A DNA stretch of 64,000 nucleotides from Desulfobacteraceae bacterium (GTDB lineage: Bacteria > Desulfobacterota > DSM-4660 > Desulfatiglandales > Desulfatiglandaceae), in the NCBI GenBank assembly GCA_016844935.1, contig JAERTK010000214.1, forward strand, positions 1 through 64,000, written 5' to 3'. Below are positions 28,680 to 37,715 of this stretch, piece by piece; the first letter of the stretch is position 1; each line of letters begins with the position of its first letter. A program made the position numbers and the translations under genes. The notes under the pieces are model-generated. The model saw only the letters and a program-made list of their open reading frames with translations. It had not been told where the DNA came from and did no database searches.

Positions 28680-30512
28680 TTGAAAGCATCAAATTTTGAT
28701 CCTGTTTCCCAGGATATTTTTGCAAAACAGCTGAAAATCGCTGTGATATTCGTCTTGGTGGTTTTCGGCATCCTTGTCCTCAGGCTGTGGTTTCTGCAGA
28801 TTGTGGGCGGGCCAACCTATCGGGCCAGGAGTGAAAACAACCGCATAAGGCTTCAGAGCATGGCGACTTTCAGAGGGGTCATTCGGGACCGCAGTGGAAA
28901 AATCCTGGTGGATAATCGCCCGTCCTACGATCTCTATGTCATCCCGGAGGATATTCACGATGCCGAGGACCTGTTGGACCGGCTGACCCGACTTGGGAAT
29001 CTGGAAATGGGCCCCATAAGAGAAAAAATCAGCCGGTCCGATAATGGATATCCGTTCAAACCGGTTTGCCTCGAAAAGGATATTTCCCGTGAGAAACTCG
29101 CCATGCTTGAAACCCGCCGATTCGATCTGCCGGGGGTTATGATCAAGGTAAGCCCTCAAAGACATTATTTTTTCGGCGACCTGGCTGCACATGTGCTGGG
29201 GTACCTGGGAGAGATCAGCGAGAAGCAGTTGAAAAGCGGCGAATTCCCCCAGAACAAGTCCGGTGATTTGATCGGCAAAACCGGAATAGAACGGAGCTGG
29301 CAGCAGTCCCTTAACGGAGGTCGCGGCGGGGAGCAGGTGGAGGTTGATGCGGCGGGGCGAAGGATTAAAGTGCTTTCCCGGAGGCCGCCCGTTTCAGGTG
29401 CGGATGTCTGCCTGACCATCAACCGGGAATTGCAGATGTTGGCGGAAAAGGCCCTGGATGGAAAGCACGGGGCTGTTGTGGCCATGGACCCGAGAAACGG
29501 ACAGATCCTGGCGTTGGCAAGCAGTCCTTCCTATGATCCCAATCTGTTTATTACGGGTTTTGATGCGGCCACATGGAAAAACATGGTGTCGTCCAGTGAT
29601 TATCCGCTGCATAACCGAGCGCTTACCGGACAATATCCCCCGGGTAGTGTTTTCAAGATCGTCGTGGCACTGGCCGGCCTTCAGGAGGGGGTTATTACGC
29701 CCCATGAAGTGCTATACTGCAATGGACAGTATTCATTGGGCCGCGGGAAATACCGTTGCTGGAAGCGTTGGGGCCATGGGAACGTAAACCTCCACAAAGC
29801 ACTCGTGGAATCCTGTGACATCTATTTCTATCACCTGGGATTGCGGCTTGGGGTGGACAGGATAGCGGATTATGCCCATCAGCTGGGCTTGGGGCGAAAA
29901 ACCGGCCTGAACCTGGGACAAGAAAAGGCCGGGCTTATCCCCACGGCCGAATGGAAACGGAAACGGTGGGGCGTCCCCTGGCAGGGTGGGGAAACGGTGT
30001 CCACCTCCATCGGTCAGAGTTTTGTGCTGGTGACGCCACTACAGGTCGCTACCTTTGTTTCTGCGGTTTTTAATGGGGGTCATGTTTACAGGCCCCAGGT
30101 GACCCGATGGGTTCGGAAACCGGGCGGCGAAAGCATTTTTGAGTTTACGCCCCAGCTGATCAGGGATGTGAAGATCAAACCGGAATATCTGGAGCTTGTA
30201 AAGTATGCCCTTTCAGGGGCGGTCAACCATCCCCGGGGCACCGGGTCAAAAGCGAAGCTTGTGGATATTACGGTTGCCGGGAAGACCGGCACGGCCCAGG
30301 TGGTTAATCTTAAAGTAGAAAAGGATGCAAAATCAAAAGGTGAAATCCCCTGGAAGTATCGGGATCATGCCTGGTTCGTTGCGGTCGCGCCGGTCGATGC
30401 CCCCAGGATTACTGTGGCGGTTTTAGTCGAGCACGGCGGGCACGGTGGAAGCGCCGCAGCACCCATTGCCAAAACACTCATCGAGGCATATCTCCGGTTG
30501 CCGGTTGATTAA
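28680..30512 (+). CDS. mrdA: Penicillin-binding protein 2 (elongasome transpeptidase)
   Basis: Cross-links peptidoglycan during cell elongation in complex with RodA. The 610 residues have a membrane anchor (about 20-42), a PBP dimerisation domain (about 60-230) and a transpeptidase domain (about 260-600) with active-site S323-V-F-K326, the S-C-D second motif in ESCDIYFYHLG, and K535-T-G. The start is TTG at 28680 with AAGGG upstream; no nearby ATG is in frame. It lies 13 bp before rodA. Confidence 0.96.
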   Translation: MKASNFDPVSQDIFAKQLKIAVIFVLVVFGILVLRLWFLQIVGGPTYRARSENNRIRLQSMATFRGVIRDRSGKILVDNRPSYDLYVIPEDIHDAEDLLDRLTRLGNLEMGPIREKISRSDNGYPFKPVCLEKDISREKLAMLETRRFDLPGVMIKVSPQRHYFFGDLAAHVLGYLGEISEKQLKSGEFPQNKSGDLIGKTGIERSWQQSLNGGRGGEQVEVDAAGRRIKVLSRRPPVSGADVCLTINRELQMLAEKALDGKHGAVVAMDPRNGQILALASSPSYDPNLFITGFDAATWKNMVSSSDYPLHNRALTGQYPPGSVFKIVVALAGLQEGVITPHEVLYCNGQYSLGRGKYRCWKRWGHGNVNLHKALVESCDIYFYHLGLRLGVDRIADYAHQLGLGRKTGLNLGQEKAGLIPTAEWKRKRWGVPWQGGETVSTSIGQSFVLVTPLQVATFVSAVFNGGHVYRPQVTRWVRKPGGESIFEFTPQLIRDVKIKPEYLELVKYALSGAVNHPRGTGSKAKLVDITVAGKTGTAQVVNLKVEKDAKSKGEIPWKYRDHAWFVAVAPVDAPRITVAVLVEHGGHGGSAAAPIAKTLIEAYLRLPVD

Positions 30513-30525
30513 ACCTCAGTAAATC

Positions 30526-31629
30526 ATGCTTGATCGAAGACTGATTCAGAATTTTGACTGGGTTTTGCTTCTGCTTCTGCTTCTGCTGGCGGGAATCAGC
30601 ATCCTTAACCTCTACAGCGCTACCTATGCCATTCGGGATGTGGGCGGTTCCCGGATCGTTATGAAACAGTTTTACTGGTTCCTGATCGGTTTCAGTGTTC
30701 TCCTGGTGATGATTACCTTCAATTATTATTACCTCGAGCGGTTGGCTTACCCGGCTTATTTCTTTACGGTAGCGCTCTTGATTATGGTCCTCTTGGTGGG
30801 AAAGGTCATGTCGGGGTCGCAGCGCTGGCTGAGCCTGGGCCCGCTTGTTTTTCAACCGTCGGAACTGGCAAAAATTTCAATGGTGCTGGTTCTGGCCAAA
30901 TTCTTCAGTGACCGGGGAGGATCCGAAGAATACCGGTTGAGAGACCTGTGGCAGCCGTTTATCCTGATTCTGGTACCCTGTGGTCTTATCCTGAAAGAAC
31001 CAGATCTGGGCACGGCGCTGTTTCTGGCCATGGTCTCTTTTTCAGTGATTTTAATTGTTAAGGTTAACCGGAAATCCTTATTGATCTTTCTGGGATTCTG
31101 TTTGCTGGCAGCTCCCGTGGTCTGGTTCGGCATGAAAGATTACCAGCAGCGGAGAATCCTGACGTTTCTAAGACCCGATACAGAGCCCCTGGGGGCCGGA
31201 TATCATATCAACCAGTCCAAGATTGCCATTGGGTCCGGTCAATTCTGGGGCAAAGGATATTTGCAGGGAACCCAGACCCGCCTGCATTTTCTGCCGGAAC
31301 AACATACGGACTTTGCTTTTTCCGTTCTGGCGGAGGAGTGGGGTCTGGTGGGTGTCACGGCGCTGCTGTTGCTGTACCTTTTCCTGATCCTCTGGGGCCT
31401 GAATATCGCCAAGGGATCCAAGGATCGATTCGGTGCCATCCTCGCCGTCGGGATCGTTGCCGTCGTGTTCTGGCAGGTGGTCATCAATGTGGGTATGGTC
31501 ACGGGTCTTCTGCCGGTTGTGGGGATTCCGCTGCTGCTTTTCAGCTACGGGGGTTCCTCCCTGATTTCAACCATGGCGGCCATGGGCCTTTTGATGAATA
31601 TCAGCATGCGGCGTTTTATGTTTCAATAG
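30526..31629 (+). CDS. rodA: Peptidoglycan glycosyltransferase RodA
   Basis: SEDS-family polytopic membrane protein of 367 residues that polymerises glycan strands from lipid II, partnered by PBP2. About ten hydrophobic segments are visible, with the SEDS signatures GSQRWLSLGPLVFQPSELAK, the HTDFAFSVLAEEWG loop and GIPLLLFSYGGSSLI near the end. It closes the mre/mrd operon; an 82-nt gap precedes yjbQ. Confidence 0.97.
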   Translation: MLDRRLIQNFDWVLLLLLLLLAGISILNLYSATYAIRDVGGSRIVMKQFYWFLIGFSVLLVMITFNYYYLERLAYPAYFFTVALLIMVLLVGKVMSGSQRWLSLGPLVFQPSELAKISMVLVLAKFFSDRGGSEEYRLRDLWQPFILILVPCGLILKEPDLGTALFLAMVSFSVILIVKVNRKSLLIFLGFCLLAAPVVWFGMKDYQQRRILTFLRPDTEPLGAGYHINQSKIAIGSGQFWGKGYLQGTQTRLHFLPEQHTDFAFSVLAEEWGLVGVTALLLLYLFLILWGLNIAKGSKDRFGAILAVGIVAVVFWQVVINVGMVTGLLPVVGIPLLLFSYGGSSLISTMAAMGLLMNISMRRFMFQ

Positions 31630-31711
31630 AGCCTTGTTGCTTCCTGGGCTGGAAGACTTACCTTTTCTTTTTGTTGCATGAAAACGGAACCTTGAAGGAG
31701 AGATTGGCATT

Positions 31712-32128
31712 ATGCCTGTAAAACATGGTCAAATTTTCGAAAACACCACTGCCGAAACGGATGTCATTGATATTACGTATAAAGTTGAAAGAGAGATCGG
31801 AGCTTCGGGGGTGACAAACGGGGCAGTGATCCTGTTTGTGCCGGGTTCCACAGGCGCATTGACCACCATAGAATTTGAAAGCGGTGTGGTAAGTGACCTG
31901 AAAAAGGCCATAGAAAGGGTGGCGCCCGAAGATATTTATTACGAACACAACGAACGGTGGGGGGATGGAAACGGTTATTCCCATGTTCGTGCGGCCATTT
32001 TCGGTGCTTCCCTGCATATCCCCATCGTTGGCGGCCACATGACCCTGGGGACGTGGCAGCAGATCGTGCTTCTTGATTTTGACAACAGGCCCCGCAAACG
32101 GCAAATTGAGGTGCAAATATTTGAGTAA
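31712..32128 (+). CDS. yjbQ: YjbQ/UPF0047 family protein
   Basis: 138-residue protein of the YjbQ (UPF0047) family, shown by GVTNGAVILFVPGSTGAL, the YYEHNERWGDGNGYSHVRAAI metal-site region and LGTWQQIVLLDFDNRPRKR. Members form trimers with a conserved His/Asp/Glu pocket; E. coli YjbQ has weak thiamine-phosphate synthase activity, but the physiological function is not settled. Here it is translationally linked to phoH, whose likely TTG start lies inside its last codons. Confidence 0.9.
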   Translation: MPVKHGQIFENTTAETDVIDITYKVEREIGASGVTNGAVILFVPGSTGALTTIEFESGVVSDLKKAIERVAPEDIYYEHNERWGDGNGYSHVRAAIFGASLHIPIVGGHMTLGTWQQIVLLDFDNRPRKRQIEVQIFE

Positions 32129-33116
32129 ATCATCCTCCAAGAAAAAAATCCCATTGATCAGCAAGAAGATCAATTTCCCGGATAATGAACTGATGCGGGC
32201 GCTTTGTGGAGAGCAGAATGCCCATCTGCACCTGATTGAAAAGAAGATCGGGGTCTCCGTGAACTTGAGGGGAAATGTTCTGATACTTCAAGGCGGTGAC
32301 TGGGAGGTGGAACTGGCTGAAAAGGTGTTTTCGCAGCTTTATGAGTTGCTTGAGTCTCGGTATCCACTCTATATCAATGACGTAGACTACGCCATCAGAA
32401 TTTTAAGCGGTGACCGTTCGGTGAATTTGAAGAAAATATTCAAGGACGAGGTCTATATCACCTCCCAGAAGAAAATTATTACGCCCAAAACCATTAACCA
32501 GAAAAAATACATCGACAGCATTAAAAAGTATGATATCGTGTTCGGGATCGGACCGGCGGGGACGGGAAAAACCTACCTCGCCATGGCCATGGCTGTGGCG
32601 TCGCTGATCCGGAAAGACTGCAACCGGATCATTCTGGCCCGTCCTGCGGTGGAGGCTGGGGAGCGCCTGGGATTTTTACCGGGAGATCTGTATGAGAAGG
32701 TGAATCCCTACTTGCGCCCTTTGTATGATGCCCTCCACGATATGATGCCCTTTGAAAACGCATCCGATCTGTTGGAGAAGGGGGTCATCGAGGTGGCGCC
32801 TTTAGCGTTCATGAGGGGTCGTACACTGAACGATTCCTTCGTAATCCTGGATGAGGCGCAAAATGCCACCCCTGAGCAGATGAAGATGTTTCTGACCCGT
32901 CTCGGTTTCAGTTCCAGGGCGGTGATTACCGGGGATATTACTCAGACGGATTTACCCAAAGGCCAGACGTCGGGCTTAATTGAGGTCATGGATACGCTTT
33001 CGGGAATTGAAGGCATTCAGTTTGTTTCTTTTTCCAGGGAAGATGTGATCAGGCATCCGCTGGTTCAGAAAATCATCGATGCCTACGAAAAACTGGAAAG
33101 ACGGAATAAGGCTTGA
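32121..33116 (+). CDS. phoH: PhoH family ATPase (YbeZ-like)
   Basis: PhoH-type ATPase of about 331 residues associated with RNA metabolism and YbeY-dependent ribosome quality control. An N-terminal KH-like region is followed by the P-loop ATPase domain with Walker A GIGPAGTGKT, the ILARPAVEAGERLGFLPGDL block and Walker B FVILDEAQN, then sensor TGDITQTDLP. TTG at 32121 is chosen because GAGGTG stands 7 nt upstream; the frame also reaches 32073, deeper inside yjbQ. The next gene, pgpH-like, overlaps or follows within 15 nt and ybeY comes next. Confidence 0.94.
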   Translation: MSKSSSKKKIPLISKKINFPDNELMRALCGEQNAHLHLIEKKIGVSVNLRGNVLILQGGDWEVELAEKVFSQLYELLESRYPLYINDVDYAIRILSGDRSVNLKKIFKDEVYITSQKKIITPKTINQKKYIDSIKKYDIVFGIGPAGTGKTYLAMAMAVASLIRKDCNRIILARPAVEAGERLGFLPGDLYEKVNPYLRPLYDALHDMMPFENASDLLEKGVIEVAPLAFMRGRTLNDSFVILDEAQNATPEQMKMFLTRLGFSSRAVITGDITQTDLPKGQTSGLIEVMDTLSGIEGIQFVSFSREDVIRHPLVQKIIDAYEKLERRNKA

Positions 33117-33130
33117 GGCGCGGTGCTGAA

Positions 33131-35653
33131 ATGGTAAGGCATACTTCAAATGATCGAAAACTCAAGACCCTGCAACAAAAAAAAGTTGTTGGGCGGCGGG
33201 AGAAAGAACCCTCCTCCAGGGTCAAACCGGGTGGTTGGGGGCGGGCGTTCTGGCTTCGGGATGATACCAAGAAATGGTCTATTTTCATCGGTCTCAGTTT
33301 GATCTTTTCAGTCCTTCTCTTTCCCAGCATCCTGACGTCACCCAAAACATACAGCCTGGGGGATGTGGCCGATCGCGATATCAAAGCTTCCCGGGAATTT
33401 CTCGTTGAAAACAATGAACTCACGGAAAAAAACAGACAGGAAACGGTTCGCGCCGTTTTGCCCGTTTATGATTTTGATCCCACCGCCACCGATGTGGTTC
33501 CCAGGATACGCGAAGCCTTTGCGGTGGGTCGGAAGTATTTGTCCGATTCCCTGAAGCTGGCGTGGACGTCCACGGCCCCTGAAGATGCCCAAAAAGAGCA
33601 CCTGGCCATGACGGATGCCTTTCGAAAACGGTTTTTCGAAATTCTGGATATTCCGGAAAACAATTCCCTCTTCCATACACTGATGATCAATGATTTTTCG
33701 CCCAATGCGGAGTCGGTGGTCATCAAGCTGACCACAGATGTTTTCAAGCGGGGTGTGGTGGGCAATCAGGTGATGCTGTTGTCACATCGTAGCAAGGGGA
33801 TTATCCTTCAAAATATTAAAGATGGAAAAGAGGAGAAGATTTCCGACCTGGGTCGTTTTTATGACCCTGAAACCGCCATCGCTTTTGTTCGAGAGCAGGG
33901 GAAGGAATCCATCCGGATATTATGGCCCGAAAAACTGGCGCAAACCACGTTGGGGTTGGCCGTATCTCTCATCAAACCCAATCTCACATTTAACAAGCGG
34001 GAAACTGCTCTACGGAAGGAAGCGGCCGCAAAATCCGTTAAGCCTTTCTTTTTTAAAGTAAAAAAGGGAGAAATTTTTATCAGGGAAGGCGCGCGAATTA
34101 CGCCGGAACAGCTTCTCAAACTGAGCGCCCAGTACAAATATCTGAAACAAAAAAAGATGTTGGGAAGGGTTCCTGCCATGGCAGTTCTCGTGGCATTTCT
34201 GTTGGTTTCCATGTACCAACTAGGGCTTAGAAAGAGCCGATCAACAGATTCGGAAATTAGAGACCTGCTCTTAAACGCAGTGATGTTGCTGGCCATATTT
34301 TTTGTGGTGATCGCTTTTAATTCCGTGGCAATTGAAACGGCTCGAGGGTTCCATTTTTTCTCTCCGAGGGCTCTCTTGTACGCCATTCCGGTGGCAGGCG
34401 GTGCCATGCTGATCTGTATATTTCACGGCATTGTCACCGCCGCCAGCTTTGCCCTAGTTGTCTCCGTCCTGGCCTGCGCGGTTGTGGATGGCCAAGTGGA
34501 ATCCTTTATCTATTTTTTCGTCAGCTCCCTTCTGGCGGCCACCTGGGTGCGCCGTTACAGGGAAAGGGGCGTTTTTATTGAGGCGGGTCTGAAGGTGGGC
34601 CTGTGCAATATGATTCTTGCCTTTGCCATGGAAGGTCTGCATGGCGCCTTTTTCAATATTGAGACGGTTATCGCCTGTTGTTCGGCGTTCATCGGGGGCG
34701 TGTTGGTGGGTGTGATTGCCACGGGTTTGATGCCGCTCATCGAAATGGCTTTCGGTTACACCACGGATATCAAGCTCATGGAATTGGCCAATCTCGATCA
34801 ACCACTTCTCCGGGAGCTCATGGTTCAGGCGCCGGGGACTTATCACCACAGCGTGATTGTGAGCAACATGGTAGAGGCGTCCGCCAGGGCCATCGGCGCC
34901 AATCCTTTGCTGGCCAAGGTGGCCGCCTATTATCATGATATCGGCAAGATCAAAAAGCCCTTGTATTTCATAGAAAACCAAGGGGGCAGGGGCAACCGTC
35001 ACGAAAAACTGGCGCCCTCAATGAGCAGCCTTATTCTCATCGCCCATGTGAAGGATGGCGTGGAACTGGGCCGTCAGGCCAAGCTGGGCCGGGAAATTAT
35101 TTCCATTATTGAGCAGCATCACGGGACTTCTCTGATCTTGTTCTTCTACGAAAAGGCCAGAGAACGGGCCGAGAAAAAAGGGGACAAATCCCTGGGCGTA
35201 AAAGAGGAAGATTTTCGTTATCGGGGGCCGAAGCCCCAGACCAAGGAAGCGGGCCTCGTAATGCTGGCGGATGTGATAGAGGCAGCTTCCAAAACCCTGC
35301 TGGATCCCACATCGGCGCGGATACAGGGGATGGTTCAGAAGATTATGAATAAGATTTTTTCAGATGGACAGCTGGATGAGTGCGAGTTGACCCTGAAGGA
35401 TCTACATGCCATTGCCAAAAGTTTCAACCAGACCTTGAGCGGTATTTTTCATCATCGGGTCGAATATCCCGAGCCTGTGGCGAAGATCGCCCCCGTGCGC
35501 CATCGGGACGTTGCGGGAAACGGCAAAAACGGTCTGAACAAGAAGGTTGAAAATGGAGATACAGATCCAGATGGATTGTCCGGTCCCCGGACTGGACGAG
35601 CCGAAAATAAAGGTGAGGGCGAAGAGAGTCTTAGAAGACTTGGGTTGTCATGA
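33131..35653 (+). CDS. 7TMR-HD family phosphodiesterase (PgpH-like)
   Basis: Membrane protein of about 840 residues with the PgpH layout: an N-terminal membrane helix (about 45-65), an extracytoplasmic 7TMR-HDED domain (about 70-340), seven hydrophobic segments (about 355-555) and a cytoplasmic HD domain (about 575-760) with the metal-binding YYHDIGKIKKP near 600. Characterised relatives hydrolyse cyclic di-AMP; whether this species uses that nucleotide is unknown. A TTG at 33113 overlapping the phoH stop is an alternative start. The last roughly 34 residues are hydrophilic and unlike the family, and are encoded by DNA shared with ybeY in another frame. Confidence 0.9.
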   Translation: MVRHTSNDRKLKTLQQKKVVGRREKEPSSRVKPGGWGRAFWLRDDTKKWSIFIGLSLIFSVLLFPSILTSPKTYSLGDVADRDIKASREFLVENNELTEKNRQETVRAVLPVYDFDPTATDVVPRIREAFAVGRKYLSDSLKLAWTSTAPEDAQKEHLAMTDAFRKRFFEILDIPENNSLFHTLMINDFSPNAESVVIKLTTDVFKRGVVGNQVMLLSHRSKGIILQNIKDGKEEKISDLGRFYDPETAIAFVREQGKESIRILWPEKLAQTTLGLAVSLIKPNLTFNKRETALRKEAAAKSVKPFFFKVKKGEIFIREGARITPEQLLKLSAQYKYLKQKKMLGRVPAMAVLVAFLLVSMYQLGLRKSRSTDSEIRDLLLNAVMLLAIFFVVIAFNSVAIETARGFHFFSPRALLYAIPVAGGAMLICIFHGIVTAASFALVVSVLACAVVDGQVESFIYFFVSSLLAATWVRRYRERGVFIEAGLKVGLCNMILAFAMEGLHGAFFNIETVIACCSAFIGGVLVGVIATGLMPLIEMAFGYTTDIKLMELANLDQPLLRELMVQAPGTYHHSVIVSNMVEASARAIGANPLLAKVAAYYHDIGKIKKPLYFIENQGGRGNRHEKLAPSMSSLILIAHVKDGVELGRQAKLGREIISIIEQHHGTSLILFFYEKARERAEKKGDKSLGVKEEDFRYRGPKPQTKEAGLVMLADVIEAASKTLLDPTSARIQGMVQKIMNKIFSDGQLDECELTLKDLHAIAKSFNQTLSGIFHHRVEYPEPVAKIAPVRHRDVAGNGKNGLNKKVENGDTDPDGLSGPRTGRAENKGEGEESLRRLGLS

Positions 35654-36008
35654 TAAGGAACTGAGTATCCTTTTTACGGACGACGAACATATGGCGGCCT
35701 TGAACCAGCAGTACCGGGGCAGAGAAGGCCCCACCGATGTGCTCTCCTTTTCCATGATGGAAGATCCTGACGGGGAGGCATCGCCCCCTGTTTTCGAATC
35801 GGTCATGCTGGGAGATGTGGTTGTTTCCGTGGATACGGCGCTGCGGGAAGCGAAAGACCTGGAAGAGCCCTTAGAAGGAACCGTCAACCGGTTGATGATT
35901 CACGGTATTTTGCACCTTCTGGGGTATGATCATGAGAGGTCCCAAATGGATGCCGCGCTCATGGTAAAAGAGGAAGAGAGACTGCTTGCAGCGCTCGAAA
36001 AACCGTGA
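35553..36008 (+). CDS. ybeY: Endoribonuclease YbeY (rRNA maturation)
   Basis: Metal-dependent single-strand endoribonuclease involved in 16S rRNA 3' maturation and 70S quality control. The 151 residues include GPTDVLSFSM and the zinc motif HGILHLLGYDH (three histidines). AGAAGG at 35541-35546 sits 6 nt before the ATG at 35553, favouring it over the TTG two codons earlier. The gene overlaps the upstream HD protein gene by 101 nt, an unusually long same-strand overlap. Confidence 0.94.
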   Translation: MEIQIQMDCPVPGLDEPKIKVRAKRVLEDLGCHDKELSILFTDDEHMAALNQQYRGREGPTDVLSFSMMEDPDGEASPPVFESVMLGDVVVSVDTALREAKDLEEPLEGTVNRLMIHGILHLLGYDHERSQMDAALMVKEEERLLAALEKP

Positions 36009-36033
36009 AGAATTGCCGTATGGAGGTTGGATG

Positions 36034-36753
36034 ATGGCGAAACTGGCTGTAAATGTGGATCATGTGGCAACGGTTCGTGAGGCAAGGGGGATTGATGTTC
36101 CGGATCCGGTTTTGGCGGCCGGCCTTGCTGAACTGGCAGGTGCCGATGGCATTATCTGTCATCTCAGGGAGGACAGGCGCCATATCAATGACCGGGATTT
36201 GAGGTTGTTGCGGGAGACCGTTAAAACAAGGCTTAACATGGAAATGGCGGCTGTTGATGAGATGGTTGGAATCGCATCATCCGTCAAACCGGATATGGTG
36301 ACACTGGTGCCTGAAAAAAGAGAAGAACTCACCACTGAAGGGGGCTTGGACGTTATGGCCCGCCCGGACCATTATCGAGAGGTGGTTGAACGGCTTCACC
36401 AGGCGGGGATCAAGGTCAGTTTTTTCATAGACCCGGATCCCGAACAGGTAGATGCCGCACGGGGTTGCCGGGGGGATATTATTGAGATTCACACCGGGCA
36501 TTATTCAGAGGCACAAACCGAAGATGAGGCCAAAAAGCGTTTTGGGCGGGTGGCACGTGCCGCACAGGCGGCGTCATCAATGGATTTGGGCGTCAGCGCC
36601 GGCCATGGGCTCAACTATATGAACATCAAACGGTTTGAAGCGTTGCCCCTGGTGGAAGAATACAGCATCGGGCACAGCATTGTTGCCATGGCGGTTCTGG
36701 TTGGATTTGATCAGGCGGTTCGAAAAATGATCGATCTGGTGAAATCCCTTTAA
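36034..36753 (+). CDS. pdxJ: Pyridoxine 5'-phosphate synthase
   Basis: Ring-closing enzyme of the DXP-dependent vitamin B6 pathway. The 239 residues start MAKLAVNVDHVATVREARG, the family hallmark, and continue with DGIICHLREDRRHI, LNMEMA, PDMVTLVPEKREELTTEGGLD and SAGHGLNY, forming a TIM barrel. Two adjacent ATGs (36031, 36034) compete; GGAGG at 36022-36026 is better spaced from the second. Its presence implies de novo B6 synthesis. pdxA was not seen here. Confidence 0.96.
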   Translation: MAKLAVNVDHVATVREARGIDVPDPVLAAGLAELAGADGIICHLREDRRHINDRDLRLLRETVKTRLNMEMAAVDEMVGIASSVKPDMVTLVPEKREELTTEGGLDVMARPDHYREVVERLHQAGIKVSFFIDPDPEQVDAARGCRGDIIEIHTGHYSEAQTEDEAKKRFGRVARAAQAASSMDLGVSAGHGLNYMNIKRFEALPLVEEYSIGHSIVAMAVLVGFDQAVRKMIDLVKSL

Positions 36754-36776
36754 TTTGAGTGGAGAGGTAAACAATC

Positions 36777-37226
36777 ATGTTGAATGCCAGCGATATTATG
36801 ACCACGGATGTGATTACTGTCAAAAAGGAAGCCCCTCTTGCGGAACTCGCGGAAATTCTATACAAAAACCATATTAACGGGGTTCCCGTACTGGATGACG
36901 AGGGGTTGCTGATCGGTATCATCTGTGAGAGCGACCTGATTCGAAAAAACAAAAAACTGCATATCCCAACGGTGGTAGCGCTTTTTGATGCGGTGTTTTA
37001 TCTTGAAAGCTCGAAAAAAATGGAAAAGGAGATTCAACAATTCAGTGCCACCACCGTTGAAGATCTTTTTACCCGGGAGGTGGTCACCGTGGATGAAAAA
37101 ACGCCCATTGACGAGATCGCTACCCTCATGACCCAGGAGAAGTTTTATACGATTCCCGTTATGGACGGAAATCGTCTGGTGGGTATTGTGGGTAAGGGCG
37201 ACGTCATAAGGACTTTCGTCACTTGA
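36777..37226 (+). CDS. CBS-domain pair protein
   Basis: 149-residue cytoplasmic protein made almost entirely of two CBS motifs: about 1-60 (starting ASDIMTTDVITVKKEAPLAE) and about 90-149 (DLFTREVVTVDEKTPIDEIA). Between them is a helical insert (about 60-85). Such proteins sense adenosyl nucleotides and act as stand-alone regulators; the target is unknown. Its stop overlaps the tsaE start by 4 nt, so it is translated with tsaE. Confidence 0.88.
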   Translation: MLNASDIMTTDVITVKKEAPLAELAEILYKNHINGVPVLDDEGLLIGIICESDLIRKNKKLHIPTVVALFDAVFYLESSKKMEKEIQQFSATTVEDLFTREVVTVDEKTPIDEIATLMTQEKFYTIPVMDGNRLVGIVGKGDVIRTFVT

Positions 37227-37702
37227 AAGAGAAACGCCTTTCTTACAGGACCGAATCCCCAGAAGAAACCGTTCAACTGGGGCAGAAGCTGGGCCGGCTT
37301 CTAACCAGGGGAGATCTGGTTGTTCTGGCCGGAGAACTGGGTTGCGGAAAAACGTGGTTTACCAAGGGTATTGCTTTGGGAGTGGGTGTTTCCCCGCGTG
37401 AAGTGGTGACCAGTCCCTCTTTTGCGCTGATGAACGAATACGCGGGTGACTGTAGACTTTTCCATATGGATGTTTACCGTTTGGAAACCCATGGCACCTT
37501 CCTCGATACGGGGCTGGATGAGTGTTTTGACGGCAGAGGTATTACGGTGATGGAGTGGGGTGACAAGTGGCCTGAAATTCTACCGGTGTGTCGTTTGAAT
37601 GTGGCGTTTTCTATTCTGGGTGAGCAATCGAGGGAGTTGTTGTTGACCGGGGAGCATCCCCGGATAATTGAAATTCTAACAGGGCTGAAATCAGGCATTT
37701 GA
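37223..37702 (+). CDS. tsaE: tRNA t6A biosynthesis ATPase TsaE
   Basis: Small P-loop ATPase of 159 residues that assists TsaB-TsaD in forming N6-threonylcarbamoyladenosine at position 37 of ANN-decoding tRNAs. Walker A is AGELGCGKTWFTKGI (about residues 36-50); SPSFALMNEY and HMDVYRLE are further family markers. The start is TTG within the stop of the CBS gene. TsaD is encoded 1.6 kb downstream; TsaB and TsaC are not in the window. Confidence 0.93.
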   Translation: MKEKRLSYRTESPEETVQLGQKLGRLLTRGDLVVLAGELGCGKTWFTKGIALGVGVSPREVVTSPSFALMNEYAGDCRLFHMDVYRLETHGTFLDTGLDECFDGRGITVMEWGDKWPEILPVCRLNVAFSILGEQSRELLLTGEHPRIIEILTGLKSGI

Positions 37703-37715
37703 ATGAGGAAAGGGT

